A stretch of DNA of 64,000 nucleotides from positions 213,161-277,160 of the forward strand of contig CBDDKF010000027.1 in assembly GCA_965230015.1 (NCBI GenBank), written 5' to 3'. Position numbers and translations under genes: made by a program. How positions within the stretch are numbered: position 1 is the first letter of the stretch; each line of letters starts with the position of its first letter. The stretch is from JABSQH01 sp965230015 (GTDB lineage Bacteria > Actinomycetota > Acidimicrobiia > Acidimicrobiales > Ilumatobacteraceae). Shown here in pieces: positions 17,951 to 26,469 of the stretch. The notes under the pieces are model-generated. The model was not told the origin of the DNA. It was given only the letters and a program-made list of their open reading frames with translations, and searched no databases.

Positions 17951-19504
17951 TCAGATCGTCCGGCCCGTGTCGTCCCAATACTTGGCTCGCAGCTCGCGCT
18001 TGGGCAGCTTGCCGGTGGCGGTGCGCGGGAGTTCGACGAAGTCGAACGATCGCGGCGCCTTGAACCCGGCGAGCTTGTCGCGACACAACGCCTTCAACTC
18101 AGCCTCGACCCGTTCCGGATCGGCGCCGTCGACCAGCTGTACGGCGGCCTTCACCTCTTCTCCGAAGTCGTCGTTGGGCACACCGAACACCCCGACGTCG
18201 GCCACCTCCGGGTGGGTGATGATCACGGCCTCGATCTCTGCGGGGTAGATGTTCACTCCGCCCGAGATGATCATGTCGATCTTGCGGTCCGACAGGAACA
18301 GGAACCCGTCTTCGTCGAGATAGCCGATGTCGCCGAAGGAGAACACGCCGGGTTCGAGGTGGGCTCCCTTGGTCTTCTCCTCGTCGCCCAGATACTCGAA
18401 ATCGATGCCGAGCAGGCTCTTCATGTAGATCTGTCCGACCTCGCCGGGCGGCAACTGCTCACCGTCGTCGCCGATGATCATGATCTCGGTCACTGCGGTC
18501 GCCTTGCCGACCGTTCCCGGCTTGGCCAGCCAGTCCTCGGAGTTCACGATGGCCCCCGTACCGGCGCCCTCCGACGCGCCGTACAGCTCGTTGATCACCG
18601 GACCCCACCACTCGATCATCTGCTGTTTCACCGGTGGCGGGCACGGTGCCGCAGTGTGCATCACGAACTTGAGGCTGTCGCCGGAAAACGCTGCCTTGGT
18701 CTCGTCGGGCAGCTTGAGCATGCGAGTGAAGAATGTCGGCACTGCGTAGTAGTGGCTCACGGAGTAGCGATCGATGAGCTCGAGCGTCTCGGCCGCATCC
18801 CACTTGCGACGCATGATCAACGACGCACCCAGCAGGAACGGAACACCGCAGAAGGCGAGCGGTCCGGCGTGATACAGCGGCGCATTGCACAGCACGACGC
18901 TGTCGTCGTCGACGGGATTGCCGTACAGCATCATCAACATGCCGAGCTGCTCCGCCGCGGCTTTGGGGTCCCCGCCGACGGCCTGCAGCGTCGACTTGAC
19001 GCCCTTCGGCCGTCCGGTCGTGCCCGACGTGTAGAACATGGTCGCGCCAGCGAACTCCTCGGCCGGTTCGTCGGGGGAGGCCGAGGCGAGCAACTCGTCG
19101 TAGGCGGTGAACCCGTCGATCGGCCCGCCGTAGGCGATGCGCACCCCCACGCCCGATTGTTCGGCGGCGGCGAGCGCTATCTCGGCGAACTCGGCATCGG
19201 CGACGAGTGCGTCGGCGCCCGAGTTCTCGAGGATGTAGGCCACCTCGTCGACCGAGAAATGCCAATTGACCGGCACGCTGATGGCCCCGATGCCGCCAGC
19301 CGCGCCGAGCACCTCGACCCACTCTCTTCGGTTGTTGCCGAGCAGCGCGACCGTCGAGCCGATACCGAGACCCAGTCCGCGCATTCCGGCGATCAGCCGG
19401 TTCTCCCGTTCGTTGAACTCGCGCCACGTGAGATCTCCGACCTCGTCGGCGATCGCCAGCTCGTCGCCTCGTGCGGCGACCCGTTCCAACAGCGTCGACA
19501 CCAT
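17951..19504 (-). CDS. Acyl-CoA synthetase, AMP-binding family
   Basis: The 517-residue protein activates a carboxylic acid with ATP and CoA. The phosphate loop YTSGTTGRPKG is near residue 160, the YGASEGAG motif near residue 305, the hinge-region GDIGYLDEDGFLFLSDR near residue 385, and the C-terminal PRTATGKLPKR, containing the catalytic Lys, near residue 495. The tail after that motif is short. Fatty-acid or aromatic-acid specificity cannot be read. The ATG at 19504 lies about 150 bases from the divergent PHP gene. Two crotonase-fold genes for acyl-CoA metabolism lie much further along at 49-51 kb and are not clustered with it. Confidence 0.9.
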   Translation of the reverse strand: MVSTLLERVAARGDELAIADEVGDLTWREFNERENRLIAGMRGLGLGIGSTVALLGNNRREWVEVLGAAGGIGAISVPVNWHFSVDEVAYILENSGADALVADAEFAEIALAAAEQSGVGVRIAYGGPIDGFTAYDELLASASPDEPAEEFAGATMFYTSGTTGRPKGVKSTLQAVGGDPKAAAEQLGMLMMLYGNPVDDDSVVLCNAPLYHAGPLAFCGVPFLLGASLIMRRKWDAAETLELIDRYSVSHYYAVPTFFTRMLKLPDETKAAFSGDSLKFVMHTAAPCPPPVKQQMIEWWGPVINELYGASEGAGTGAIVNSEDWLAKPGTVGKATAVTEIMIIGDDGEQLPPGEVGQIYMKSLLGIDFEYLGDEEKTKGAHLEPGVFSFGDIGYLDEDGFLFLSDRKIDMIISGGVNIYPAEIEAVIITHPEVADVGVFGVPNDDFGEEVKAAVQLVDGADPERVEAELKALCRDKLAGFKAPRSFDFVELPRTATGKLPKRELRAKYWDDTGRTI

Positions 19505-19556
19505 CGGCGCCCCCTTTCCCCACCGGCATCCTAGGCAGCCAACCTCCCACCAAAAT

Positions 19557-19605
19557 CCCGTGGATTTCCGGCGCCTCGCGCCGGTTCTGGCGAACAGAAT
19601 CGCGT
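19557..19605. repeat. Dispersed intergenic repeat family C, copy 1
   Basis: The block reads cccgtggatttccggcgcct then cgcgccggttctggcgaacag. It contains the palindromic core ccggcgcctcgcgccgg and matches 21256-21305 at roughly four positions in five. It sits in the 152-base gap between the acyl-CoA synthetase and the PHP gene. The rest of that gap shows no gene. Confidence 0.55.
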
Positions 19606-19656
19606 GCTCGGCCCCGGATCGGGTGCCTCGGCCGGACCGGCGTTACCGTTGCCGGC

Positions 19657-20370
19657 GTGGGAGTACCCGCCGCCGCAGCGATCGAGCGGCATCCGCATCT
19701 CGCCGAGCCGCTCGCCGACGGTTGCGTGCGTGTCGATCTGCACAGCCACACGATGTGGAGTGGCGACTCGACGACCACCCCCGATGAACTGCACGACGCC
19801 GTCATCGCGACGGGGATCGACGTGTTGTGCATCACCGACCACAACGCCGTCGCCGGTGCAGTCGAACTCGCCGATCAGCTGCCGTGCAGGGTGATCGTTG
19901 GCGACGAGCTGCGTACTGCGATGGGTGAGATCATCGGCCTTTTCCTCACCGAGCGGGTACCGATGGGTATCGGCCACGTCGAGGCGGCGCGGCAGATTCG
20001 TGAGCAGGGCGGTCTGGTATACATCCCACATCCGTTCGATCCGATGCGCCGCAACCTCGCCGAGTCGGCGCTGGAGGAACTCGCTGCGGAGGGTCTGATC
20101 GATGCCGTCGAGGTGCTGAACTCGAAGACGTCGCTGTCGAGCCTCAATCGCCGTGCTGCTGCGTTCGCTGACGACCATGACCTGCTCGCCGGCGCCGGTA
20201 GCGATGCCCACGTTCCCGATGCACTCGGTGCGGCGTACGTCGAAATGCCCGACTTCGACGATGCCGCATCGTTCCTGAAGGCGCTCGGTAGTGGCCGGAT
20301 CGTTGGGCACCACTGGGACAAGCCGCGGCCGTGGACGCCGCGCATCGTCCCTTCCACCAGCTCGACCTGA
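19657..20370 (+). CDS. PHP-domain metal-dependent phosphoesterase
   Basis: The 237-residue protein is a stand-alone PHP domain. Metal-binding motifs are VDLHSHTMWSGDS near residue 27, ITDHN near residue 59, a Glu in DELRT near residue 83, IPHP near residue 124 and GSDAH near residue 184. This pattern fits the family that includes RNase AM/YciV-like and histidinol-phosphatase-like enzymes and nucleotide 5'-3' exonucleases; the substrate is unknown. The GTG at 19657 is chosen because upstream codons read into the family C repeat and lack homology. uppP follows after 39 bases, so co-transcription is likely. Confidence 0.8.
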   Translation: MGVPAAAAIERHPHLAEPLADGCVRVDLHSHTMWSGDSTTTPDELHDAVIATGIDVLCITDHNAVAGAVELADQLPCRVIVGDELRTAMGEIIGLFLTERVPMGIGHVEAARQIREQGGLVYIPHPFDPMRRNLAESALEELAAEGLIDAVEVLNSKTSLSSLNRRAAAFADDHDLLAGAGSDAHVPDALGAAYVEMPDFDDAASFLKALGSGRIVGHHWDKPRPWTPRIVPSTSST

Positions 20371-20409
20371 CCGCGCCGGGGGCACGCGCAACCGCTAGAC
20401 AAGGCGAGC

Positions 20410-21240
20410 GTGCCGATCTACCAAGCGATCATTCTCGGGATCGTGCAGGGACTTACCGAGTTTCTGCCGATCTCTTCGAGTGGTCACCTGTTGCTCGTTC
20501 CCTGGCTGTTCGGGTGGGAGGAGCTCGAGTCCGACTCGCTGAAGAAGTCGTTCGACGTGGCGCTGCACCTCGGCACGTTGGTCGCCGTGGTCGCCTACTT
20601 CTGGCGGGACGTGACGACCTACATCGTCGAAGGCACCAAGCTGGTGTTCCAGCGTCAGCGACCGACGACCACCGAGGGCCGCTTGGCCTGGCTGTTCGTG
20701 CTGGCGACACTGCCCGCAGCGGCGGTGGGCGCGTTGTTCGAGGATCAAATCGACTCTGCCCTGGGCACCCCGACGATCATTGCCGTCTCCCTGATCGGCT
20801 TCGGCCTGCTGCTCGGGTGGGCCGACCGCACTGCAGGCACCCGCAAGGTCGAGGGGTTCCGTGCGAGAGATGCTCTCACCGTCGGTGCCGCCCAAGCGCT
20901 GGCGCTCAATCCGGGCACGTCGCGCTCGGGGATCACGATGACCGCGGCGCGCTTCTTGAGGTTCGATCGAGATGCGGCGGTGCGCATCAGCTTTCTGATG
21001 TCGATCCCAGTGATCTTCGGCGCAGTGGTGTTCAAGGGCGCTGGCCTGATCACCGAAGGCATCCCGGAGGATCTGATCGTGCCGACGATCGTGGGCATCA
21101 TCACGTCGGCAATCGCCGGCTGGATCGCCGTGTGGGGCACGGTCACCTTGGTGCGCACACACAGCCTGATGCCGTTCGTGATCTACCGCGTCGGCCTCGG
21201 CATCCTCGTCCTGGCCCTCATCGCCACCGGTGTGCGCTAG
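20410..21240 (+). CDS. uppP: Undecaprenyl-diphosphatase
   Basis: The 276-residue membrane enzyme recycles the C55 lipid carrier for peptidoglycan by removing one phosphate from undecaprenyl diphosphate; it is also known as BacA and confers bacitracin tolerance. The signature QGLTEFLPISSSGH lies at residues 13-26, with Glu and His essential in the family, and PGTSRSG near residue 174. Hydrophobic segments are spread along the whole length. The start is a GTG. The gene is followed by a large hairpin and the convergent SAF gene. Confidence 0.94.
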   Translation: MPIYQAIILGIVQGLTEFLPISSSGHLLLVPWLFGWEELESDSLKKSFDVALHLGTLVAVVAYFWRDVTTYIVEGTKLVFQRQRPTTTEGRLAWLFVLATLPAAAVGALFEDQIDSALGTPTIIAVSLIGFGLLLGWADRTAGTRKVEGFRARDALTVGAAQALALNPGTSRSGITMTAARFLRFDRDAAVRISFLMSIPVIFGAVVFKGAGLITEGIPEDLIVPTIVGIITSAIAGWIAVWGTVTLVRTHSLMPFVIYRVGLGILVLALIATGVR

Positions 21241-21250
21241 CGCGGTTCCG

Positions 21251-21369
21251 AAAAACCGGGGATATCCGGCGCGTCGCGCCGGATTCCGCGAACAGAACCG
21301 GTGTGGCCCACCGCAGTGACCGAGCTGTTCGCGGAATCACGTGCCTGGCGCCTGGAATCCCCGGTTTTT
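21251..21369. terminator. Bidirectional hairpin carrying repeat family C, copy 2
   Basis: The outer arms begin aaaaaccgggga and end tccccggttttt. Inner segments attccgcgaaca and tgttcgcggaat also pair, so 21251-21293 folds back on 21326-21369. The left arm, 21256-21305, is a second copy of the repeat at 19557-19605. The block lies between convergent uppP and the SAF gene. With A- and T-runs at the two ends, it looks like an intrinsic terminator working in both directions. Confidence 0.75.
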
Positions 21370-21380
21370 GGGCGCGTCGC

Positions 21381-21941
21381 CTAGGGGGCGATGGCGAGGG
21401 TTGCGGTGCTGGAGCTGGCGGCCGCGGCCACAGCGGGGGCGTCGCGCTCGGGGACTGCCACGTGCACGATGTCGTCGACGACGTCGACGACCACCCCGGC
21501 GTCGCTCACCGATCGTCCCTCGGCGAGCACATGCACGTGGTCGCCCATGGTGGCGATGGTGGTGTCGTACGCGCGGATGGCGATGGTCAGCGTGCCGTCC
21601 GGGGCCACGCCGGTGGTCGCCCCGGCGACATCGACGTCGGTGAGGACCTCACCAGCGGCGATCGACTGGCGGGCGATGGCATCGGAATCCAGCTGGTGGA
21701 CCGCCGTCGCCGGAACCGCAGCCACCGGAAGCTCGATTGCGTCGTGCCCGATCACGTCGCCGGCATCGTGATCGTGCGCCGCAACGAGCACGATCTGTGT
21801 AGCCGTCCACGATCGGCGTGCCTGCTCGGCGTGGTCGACGGTGCCGTGCACCGACCAGGCAGCGACCGTTGCCGTCGCGATCACGATCGCCCAGTACACC
21901 CATCGGTGCTCCGACAGGAATCGGCGGAGTGTGTAGCCCAT
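21381..21941 (-). CDS. SAF-domain membrane-anchored protein
   Basis: The 186-residue protein has one N-terminal transmembrane helix at about residues 13-32. An SAF/CpaB-like domain follows, with the typical early stretch VLVAAHDHDAGDVI and later AIARQSIAAGEVLT near residue 85. The family is related to the pilus protein CpaB and to antifreeze-like beta-clip folds. A ribosome site ggaggg lies four bases before the ATG. In many actinobacteria a SAF gene sits next to fmdB and galU, exactly as here; its function there is not established. Confidence 0.75.
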   Translation of the reverse strand: MGYTLRRFLSEHRWVYWAIVIATATVAAWSVHGTVDHAEQARRSWTATQIVLVAAHDHDAGDVIGHDAIELPVAAVPATAVHQLDSDAIARQSIAAGEVLTDVDVAGATTGVAPDGTLTIAIRAYDTTIATMGDHVHVLAEGRSVSDAGVVVDVVDDIVHVAVPERDAPAVAAAASSSTATLAIAP

Positions 21942-22012
21942 GAAGCCCTCCAGGCGCGTCGGCGCGCGCTCGGTCGTTGACGCGGCGCGAGGCGCGAACG
22001 GGCCGGCGAGGC

Positions 22013-22375
22013 CTACGAGGACGACGACGTCGAGGAGCTCGACGATGAAGAGCTCGAATCGGAGCTCTTCTTCGACTCGCCCGACGAGGACGAGTCGCTC
22101 TTCGACTCGCTCTTCGAATCACTCTTGTTGTCGGACTTCGAGCTGTCACCGCTGTTCTTCGACGAACTCGACGAACCGTTGCTCGACGAGCGGTTGTCGG
22201 TCTTGAAGAAGCCGGAGCCCTTGAACGTCACGCCCACCGGCTGAAACACCTTCTTGACCGGCAGCGTCTCGCCGGACTCGGGGTGGGTGTACTCGGTCAA
22301 CGTCGGATCGGAGAAGGCCTGCTGGACCTCGATCGTCTCGCCGGAGTCGACGAACTTGTAGACGTACGTGGGCAT
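22013..22375 (-). CDS. FmdB/Ruc-family protein lacking all zinc cysteines
   Basis: The 120-residue protein begins MPTYVYKF and contains KKVFQPVGVTFKGSGFF, the hallmarks of the FmdB family. In the family, two CxxC pairs near residues 8-11 and about 29-32 bind zinc. Here the first reads KFVDSG and the second THPESG, so no cysteine remains. The second half (residues 60-120) is an almost pure Ser/Lys/Asp/Glu tail and is surely disordered. The homologue in M. tuberculosis, Rv0991c (Ruc), has been described as a redox-controlled chaperone. The open frame reads on upstream, but homology starts at this ATG. The gene is divergent from galU. Confidence 0.87.
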   Translation of the reverse strand: MPTYVYKFVDSGETIEVQQAFSDPTLTEYTHPESGETLPVKKVFQPVGVTFKGSGFFKTDNRSSSNGSSSSSKNSGDSSKSDNKSDSKSESKSDSSSSGESKKSSDSSSSSSSSSTSSSS

Positions 22376-22448
22376 CGGGGGCCACACGATATCGAGCGAT
22401 CGCCCGACTCCCGAAGGTCGAGCCCAACCGGTGAGTAGGGTCGCCCGC

Positions 22449-23309
22449 ATGCAGGTGCGAAGTGCAGTGATTCCCGCCGCCGGCCTCGGTACCCGATTTC
22501 TTCCGGCGACCAAAGCGGTACCAAAGGAGTTGTTTCCCATCGGTGACCGGCCGGCGTTGCAGGTGGTGATCGACGAGGCGCTGGGCGCAGGTATCGAACA
22601 CATCGTGGTGGTATCGAGCCACGCCAAGCCCGCCGTCGAGGCGTATCTGTCGCCGGCCCCCGAAATGGTCGAGGCACTACGTGCGGCGGGCAAGGACGAT
22701 GCCGCCGAACGCGTCGAGGCGATCGGCCGTGACTGGAAGGCCACCGTGGTGTACCAGGACGTGCCCAAGGGACTCGGTCACGCCGTCGGGTGCGCCCGCG
22801 AGGCTGTCGGCAACGAACCGTTCGCCGTGCTCTTGCCCGACGAGCTGATGGGCGATTCGTCGCTGCTCGCCCAGATGAACGGTGTGTGTGCGTCGACGGG
22901 CGGCAGCGTGGTCGCCGTGCTCGAAGTCGACCGTTCCAAGGTCAGTTCCTACGGGGTGATCGACCCATCGGGCGAGCGGTCGGCCGAGGGCGTGATCCCC
23001 GTACGCGACCTCGTGGAGAAGCCGCCGGTCGACGAGGCGCCGAGCAACTACATCCTCACCGGCCGATACGTGCTCACCGCCGATGCGTGGGATGAGATCG
23101 CGGCGCTCACGCCCGGCCGGGGCGGCGAGCTGCAGCTCACCGACGCGTTGCGCGCGCAGGCGGCGCGGTCGCCGTTCCACGCCGTGGTGGCGGATGTCGA
23201 GCGGTACGACACGGGCAACCCGCTCGGGTTCCTCACCGCCTCGGTCAGCCTCGGACTGTCGCACCCCGAACTTGCGGCGCCGTTGCGGGCCCACCTTGCT
23301 GACTTGTAG
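22449..23309 (+). CDS. galU: UTP-glucose-1-phosphate uridylyltransferase
   Basis: The 286-residue cytoplasmic enzyme makes UDP-glucose from UTP and glucose-1-phosphate. The nucleotide-binding signature GLGTRFLPATKAVPKE is at residues 11-26. The catalytic-region stretches VYQDVPKGLGHAV near residue 103, LLPDEL near residue 125 and VEKP near residue 190 are present. The ATG at 22449 is chosen because the alignment starts at MQVRSAVIPAAG; earlier codons overlap the divergent fmdB start. UDP-glucose serves galT in this window and cell-envelope glycan synthesis. Confidence 0.95.
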   Translation: MQVRSAVIPAAGLGTRFLPATKAVPKELFPIGDRPALQVVIDEALGAGIEHIVVVSSHAKPAVEAYLSPAPEMVEALRAAGKDDAAERVEAIGRDWKATVVYQDVPKGLGHAVGCAREAVGNEPFAVLLPDELMGDSSLLAQMNGVCASTGGSVVAVLEVDRSKVSSYGVIDPSGERSAEGVIPVRDLVEKPPVDEAPSNYILTGRYVLTADAWDEIAALTPGRGGELQLTDALRAQAARSPFHAVVADVERYDTGNPLGFLTASVSLGLSHPELAAPLRAHLADL

Positions 23310-23323
23310 GCCGGTCCGTAGGT

Positions 23324-23343
23324 CGACGCTTGCGCTGGCGTCG
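23324..23343. terminator. Short hairpin between galU and the DUF1089 gene
   Basis: CGACGC at 23324-23329 pairs with GCGTCG at 23338-23343 around an 8-base loop, in the 53-base gap between convergent genes. The stem is short and there is no T-run, so the call rests mainly on position. Confidence 0.35.
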
Positions 23344-23362
23344 GACATCAGCGGCACACCGT

Positions 23363-23929
23363 TCAGGTGCGGCGGAACAGGTCGGGGTAGTCGCGCACCA
23401 GGCCGTACTCGTCCACATCGAACCGGGTGACGAACCCCGAGTTCAGATTGGTGTACTCGAAGCGCCGCGGCGACACGTGGTGATAGCGCTGACGCGTGGG
23501 CTCCACGGCGAGCGTGTCGACGTCGATCATCGCCACGTTGATGTCGCCGGCGTCGCCCACATCGAGCTGCATCCGCCGGATCGGCAGCGTGTTGGTGAAC
23601 GGGGTGCAACCGAGGTCGATGTCGATGCAGCCGTCGAGTTCGGGTCGGTGGGCGCCGTTGATCTCGCCCCACCGTCCGCCGCCGTCGGTGCCCAGCCACA
23701 GGTCGGGCTCGTCGAGGTCGCGGAACAGCAGGAACTGGCGCACCTGCCAGGTGGGTGAGAGGCGGATCACGTAGGTCACGGCTTCTCGTCCGACCTCGCC
23801 GGTGGCGGTCCAACCCTCGTTTTCCCAACGCAGTGAAAGGGTCTCGTCGGCGTCGTGCTCCCAGCGGCGCCACCGGGCGACGTAGCCATCGGCGGGAAAT
23901 GCAGCGAGCGGCGTGGTCACGGCGGTCAC
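23363..23929 (-). CDS. Putative glycolipid-binding protein (DUF1089-like)
   Basis: The 188-residue protein starts at GTG 23929, or at the GTG at 23920. It resembles the putative glycolipid-binding family, with beta-strand-rich sequence: RWENEGWTATGEV early, LGTDGGGRWGEINGAHRPEL near residue 77, a DIDLGCTPFTNTLPIRR stretch near residue 100, and SPRRFEYTN near residue 158. There is no signal peptide, so it is cytoplasmic. The fold is used for lipid binding in structural relatives, but biological function is unknown. The gene is divergent from moeA with 50 bases between the starts. Confidence 0.72.
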   Translation of the reverse strand: MTAVTTPLAAFPADGYVARWRRWEHDADETLSLRWENEGWTATGEVGREAVTYVIRLSPTWQVRQFLLFRDLDEPDLWLGTDGGGRWGEINGAHRPELDGCIDIDLGCTPFTNTLPIRRMQLDVGDAGDINVAMIDVDTLAVEPTRQRYHHVSPRRFEYTNLNSGFVTRFDVDEYGLVRDYPDLFRRT

Positions 23930-23979
23930 CCTACGGGGCGCTTCGAGAGGGCCACCACGACGGCCGGTACCGTGGCGGT

Positions 23980-25200
23980 GTGACCCCGTTGGAAGATGCC
24001 CAAGCGTTCGTCCTCGGATCGTGCCCGCCTCTTGCCCCGATCGAGTTCGGCTTCCGTGACGCCATTGGCTTGGTCCTCGCCGAACCGGTGGTGTCGACCG
24101 AGCAAGTTCCGCCATTCGCCAACACGGCAGTCGACGGGTACGCAGTTCGTGCGGCCGATGTCGACCAGGTGCCGACCGAGCTGATCGTCGCCGACGAGGT
24201 GGCCGCGGGCGCGGCGTCGAGCCACCACCTGCAGCCAGGGGAGTGCATTCGGATCATGACCGGCGCCCCGATCCCCGCCGGGGCAGACGCCGTCGTGATG
24301 GTCGAGGACTCGGAACGACTCGGTGACGCTGACGGCGTCGAGCGCGTGCGACTCACTCGTTCGGTCCCGGTCGGTGCGGCCGTTCGTGCTGCCGGCGAAG
24401 ACGTAGAGCCCGGTGACGAGCTCTTCGTTGCCGGCACGGTGATCCACCCGCCGGTTGCCGCCGTGCTGGCGAGCGTGAACGCGGCCACGGTCGTCGCCCA
24501 CCGACGGCTCCGAGTGGCAGTGATGTCCACTGGTGACGAGCTGGTCGACGACGGCGCACCGCTAGAACCAGGCCAGATTCGCGAGAGCAACAAGACGATG
24601 CTGGCGGCGCTCGTCGACGACGCTGGCTGCGACGTGGTTGACCTCGGTGTGATCCCCGACGACGAGAACACCTTCGAACAGGTGATTCGCGACGCGGCCG
24701 CCAGCTGCGACGCGATCGTGTCGAGCGGCGGGGTGTCGATGGGTGACTACGACGTCGTCAAGGCGGTGCTGGGTCGTGTCGCCGACATGACATGGATGCA
24801 GATCGCCATCAAGCCCGCCAAGCCGTTCGCCTTCGGCCGTCTCGACGGTGTGCCGATCTTCGGTCTGCCCGGCAACCCGGTGAGTTCGCTCGTGAGCTTC
24901 GAGTTGTTCGCCCGTCCCGCATTGCGGCGGATGATGGGTCACCGCGAGCTCACGCGAGCGAGCACCGTGGCGATCGCCGATGAACCGCTCGCTCGGCGTG
25001 CCGATGGCAAGGTGCACTTCATGCGCGTGCAGAGCGAAGTAGGCGACGACGGTCGCCTCCACGTGCGGCCGGTCGTGGCCCAGGGCAGCCACCAGCTCGC
25101 CGCGACGGCGCTGGCCGATGCGCTCGCCGTGGTTCCCGACGGCGACGGCGTCGCCGAGGGTGGCGAAGTGGCCACGCTCGCCCTGCGCGGCGACCGCTGA
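23980..25200 (+). CDS. moeA: Molybdopterin molybdenumtransferase
   Basis: The 406-residue enzyme inserts molybdate into adenylylated molybdopterin, the last common step of cofactor synthesis. Motifs are FANTAVDGYAVR near residue 46, MTGAPIPAGADAVVMVED near residue 93, SSGGVSMGDYD near residue 248 and GLPGNPVSS near residue 295, in the order expected for MoeA domains. The GTG at 23980 is chosen; the open frame upstream runs across the divergent gene. moaA and moaC follow on the same strand, and mocA with cox accessory genes lies about 30 kb away. Confidence 0.94.
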   Translation: MTPLEDAQAFVLGSCPPLAPIEFGFRDAIGLVLAEPVVSTEQVPPFANTAVDGYAVRAADVDQVPTELIVADEVAAGAASSHHLQPGECIRIMTGAPIPAGADAVVMVEDSERLGDADGVERVRLTRSVPVGAAVRAAGEDVEPGDELFVAGTVIHPPVAAVLASVNAATVVAHRRLRVAVMSTGDELVDDGAPLEPGQIRESNKTMLAALVDDAGCDVVDLGVIPDDENTFEQVIRDAAASCDAIVSSGGVSMGDYDVVKAVLGRVADMTWMQIAIKPAKPFAFGRLDGVPIFGLPGNPVSSLVSFELFARPALRRMMGHRELTRASTVAIADEPLARRADGKVHFMRVQSEVGDDGRLHVRPVVAQGSHQLAATALADALAVVPDGDGVAEGGEVATLALRGDR

Positions 25201-25208
25201 CTCTCGCC

Positions 25209-25311
25209 GGTGAGCGAGGCGGCTCACGGGGAGCCATGTCCCTCACCGCTCGTGTCTCGGCACCATCCCCGGTGAGCGAGCCGGCTCAGGGGGAGCCATG
25301 TCCCTCACCGC
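25209..25311. repeat. Tandem 62-bp repeat, family B, inverted two-copy array
   Basis: Copies of 41 bases begin at 25209 and 25271, exactly 62 bases apart, each reading ggtgagcgag...ggctca...gagccatgtccctcaccgc. Outer GGTGAG/CTCACC and inner GGCTC/GAGCC can form a two-stem hairpin. In reverse complement the unit matches the 12135-12305 array, but the spacer between copies differs. It fills most of the gap between moeA and moaA. Confidence 0.82.
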
Positions 25312-25362
25312 AGTCGTCGTGCCGCTGGGAAGATCCAGCTGGCGCGTCGATACGCTGGAGTA

Positions 25363-26367
25363 ATGGAGGCGCAGCCGCTGATCGACCCGTTCAACCGGGT
25401 GATCGAAGACCTGCGCATCTCGATCACCGATCGCTGCAACTTCCGGTGCACGTACTGCATGCCCGAAGAGGGGATGACCTGGCTGCCGCGTTCGAGCGTG
25501 ATGACCTTCGAAGAGATCGAGCGCCTGGCGCGGCTGTTCGTCACCCGCTACGGCGTGCGCGGCATCCGCCTCACCGGCGGCGAACCGACGGTGCGCGCCC
25601 AGCTGACCACCCTCGTCGAGCGGCTCGCCGCGATCGAGGGTCCGGCCGGCCCGGTCGACCTGGCGATGACCACCAACGGCGCGACACTTCGTCAACACGC
25701 TGCGCCGCTGCGCGCTGCCGGGCTGCGCCGAGTGAACATCAGCCTCGACAGCCTCGACCGCGCCAAGTTCGCCGAGATGACCCGACGCGACGAACTCGGC
25801 CGTGTGCTCGACGGCATCAGCGCGGCCAAAGAAGCTGGCTTCGACCCGGTGAAGATCAATGCGGTCGTCGAACGCCACGTGAACGACGACGAGATCGTCG
25901 ACCTGGCGCGCTTCGGCCGCGATGAAGGCGTCGAGATGCGGTTCATCGAGTTCATGCCGCTCGACGCCGACGGCCATTGGGCCGATGAGCGGGTCGTCGG
26001 CCAGGACGAGATCGTCGAACGCATCGCCGCCGTGTTTCCGTTGGAGCAACTGCCTGCCCGCGGGGCCGCGCCGGCCGATCGGTTCCGCTATCTCGATGGT
26101 CGTGGCACGGTGGGGGTGATCCCCACGGTGACCAAGCCGTTCTGTGGCGATTGCGACCGCGTGCGGCTGACCGCCGAGGGCCAGTTCCGCACCTGTCTGT
26201 TCGCCACCCGCGAGTTCGACCTGATGTCGGCGATGCGCGACGGTGAAACCGACGATCAGCTGGGCGAGCGCATCGAAGCCGCCGTCGCCACGAAGTGGGC
26301 TGGACACCGCATCAACCAGGTCAACTTCGTGCGTCCGGCGAAGTCGATGAGCCAGATCGGCGGCTGA
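25363..26367 (+). CDS. moaA: GTP 3',8-cyclase
   Basis: The 334-residue radical-SAM enzyme starts molybdenum-cofactor synthesis from GTP together with MoaC. The SAM-cluster cysteines are C25, C29 and C32 in DRCNFRCTYC. The C-terminal cluster is in FCGDCDRVRLTAEGQFRTC near residue 260, and the essential C-terminal Gly-Gly is intact (SMSQIGG). Length is typical. The ATG lies about 50 bases after the family B array. moaC is 1.7 kb further along, separated by udp and one opposite-strand gene. Confidence 0.95.
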   Translation: MEAQPLIDPFNRVIEDLRISITDRCNFRCTYCMPEEGMTWLPRSSVMTFEEIERLARLFVTRYGVRGIRLTGGEPTVRAQLTTLVERLAAIEGPAGPVDLAMTTNGATLRQHAAPLRAAGLRRVNISLDSLDRAKFAEMTRRDELGRVLDGISAAKEAGFDPVKINAVVERHVNDDEIVDLARFGRDEGVEMRFIEFMPLDADGHWADERVVGQDEIVERIAAVFPLEQLPARGAAPADRFRYLDGRGTVGVIPTVTKPFCGDCDRVRLTAEGQFRTCLFATREFDLMSAMRDGETDDQLGERIEAAVATKWAGHRINQVNFVRPAKSMSQIGG

Positions 26368-26469
26368 CGCCGCACGCGCCCGAGCCCGGCGCCACGACGG
26401 CAATCGTCACGCCGACGCGCAGCACGGGCACAGCGGCCGGCAGCCCACGCAGCGGCTACCCTGCCGAAA

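Noticed and set aside
16553..19534. Long 993-codon open frame on the plus strand
   Set aside because: It is antisense to two well-supported genes (RCC1 protein and acyl-CoA synthetase), has no recognisable domain, and is expected from third-position GC bias.
22376..22768. N-terminal extension of the FmdB-like gene
   Set aside because: The extension is antisense to the start of galU, and FmdB homology begins exactly at MPTY.
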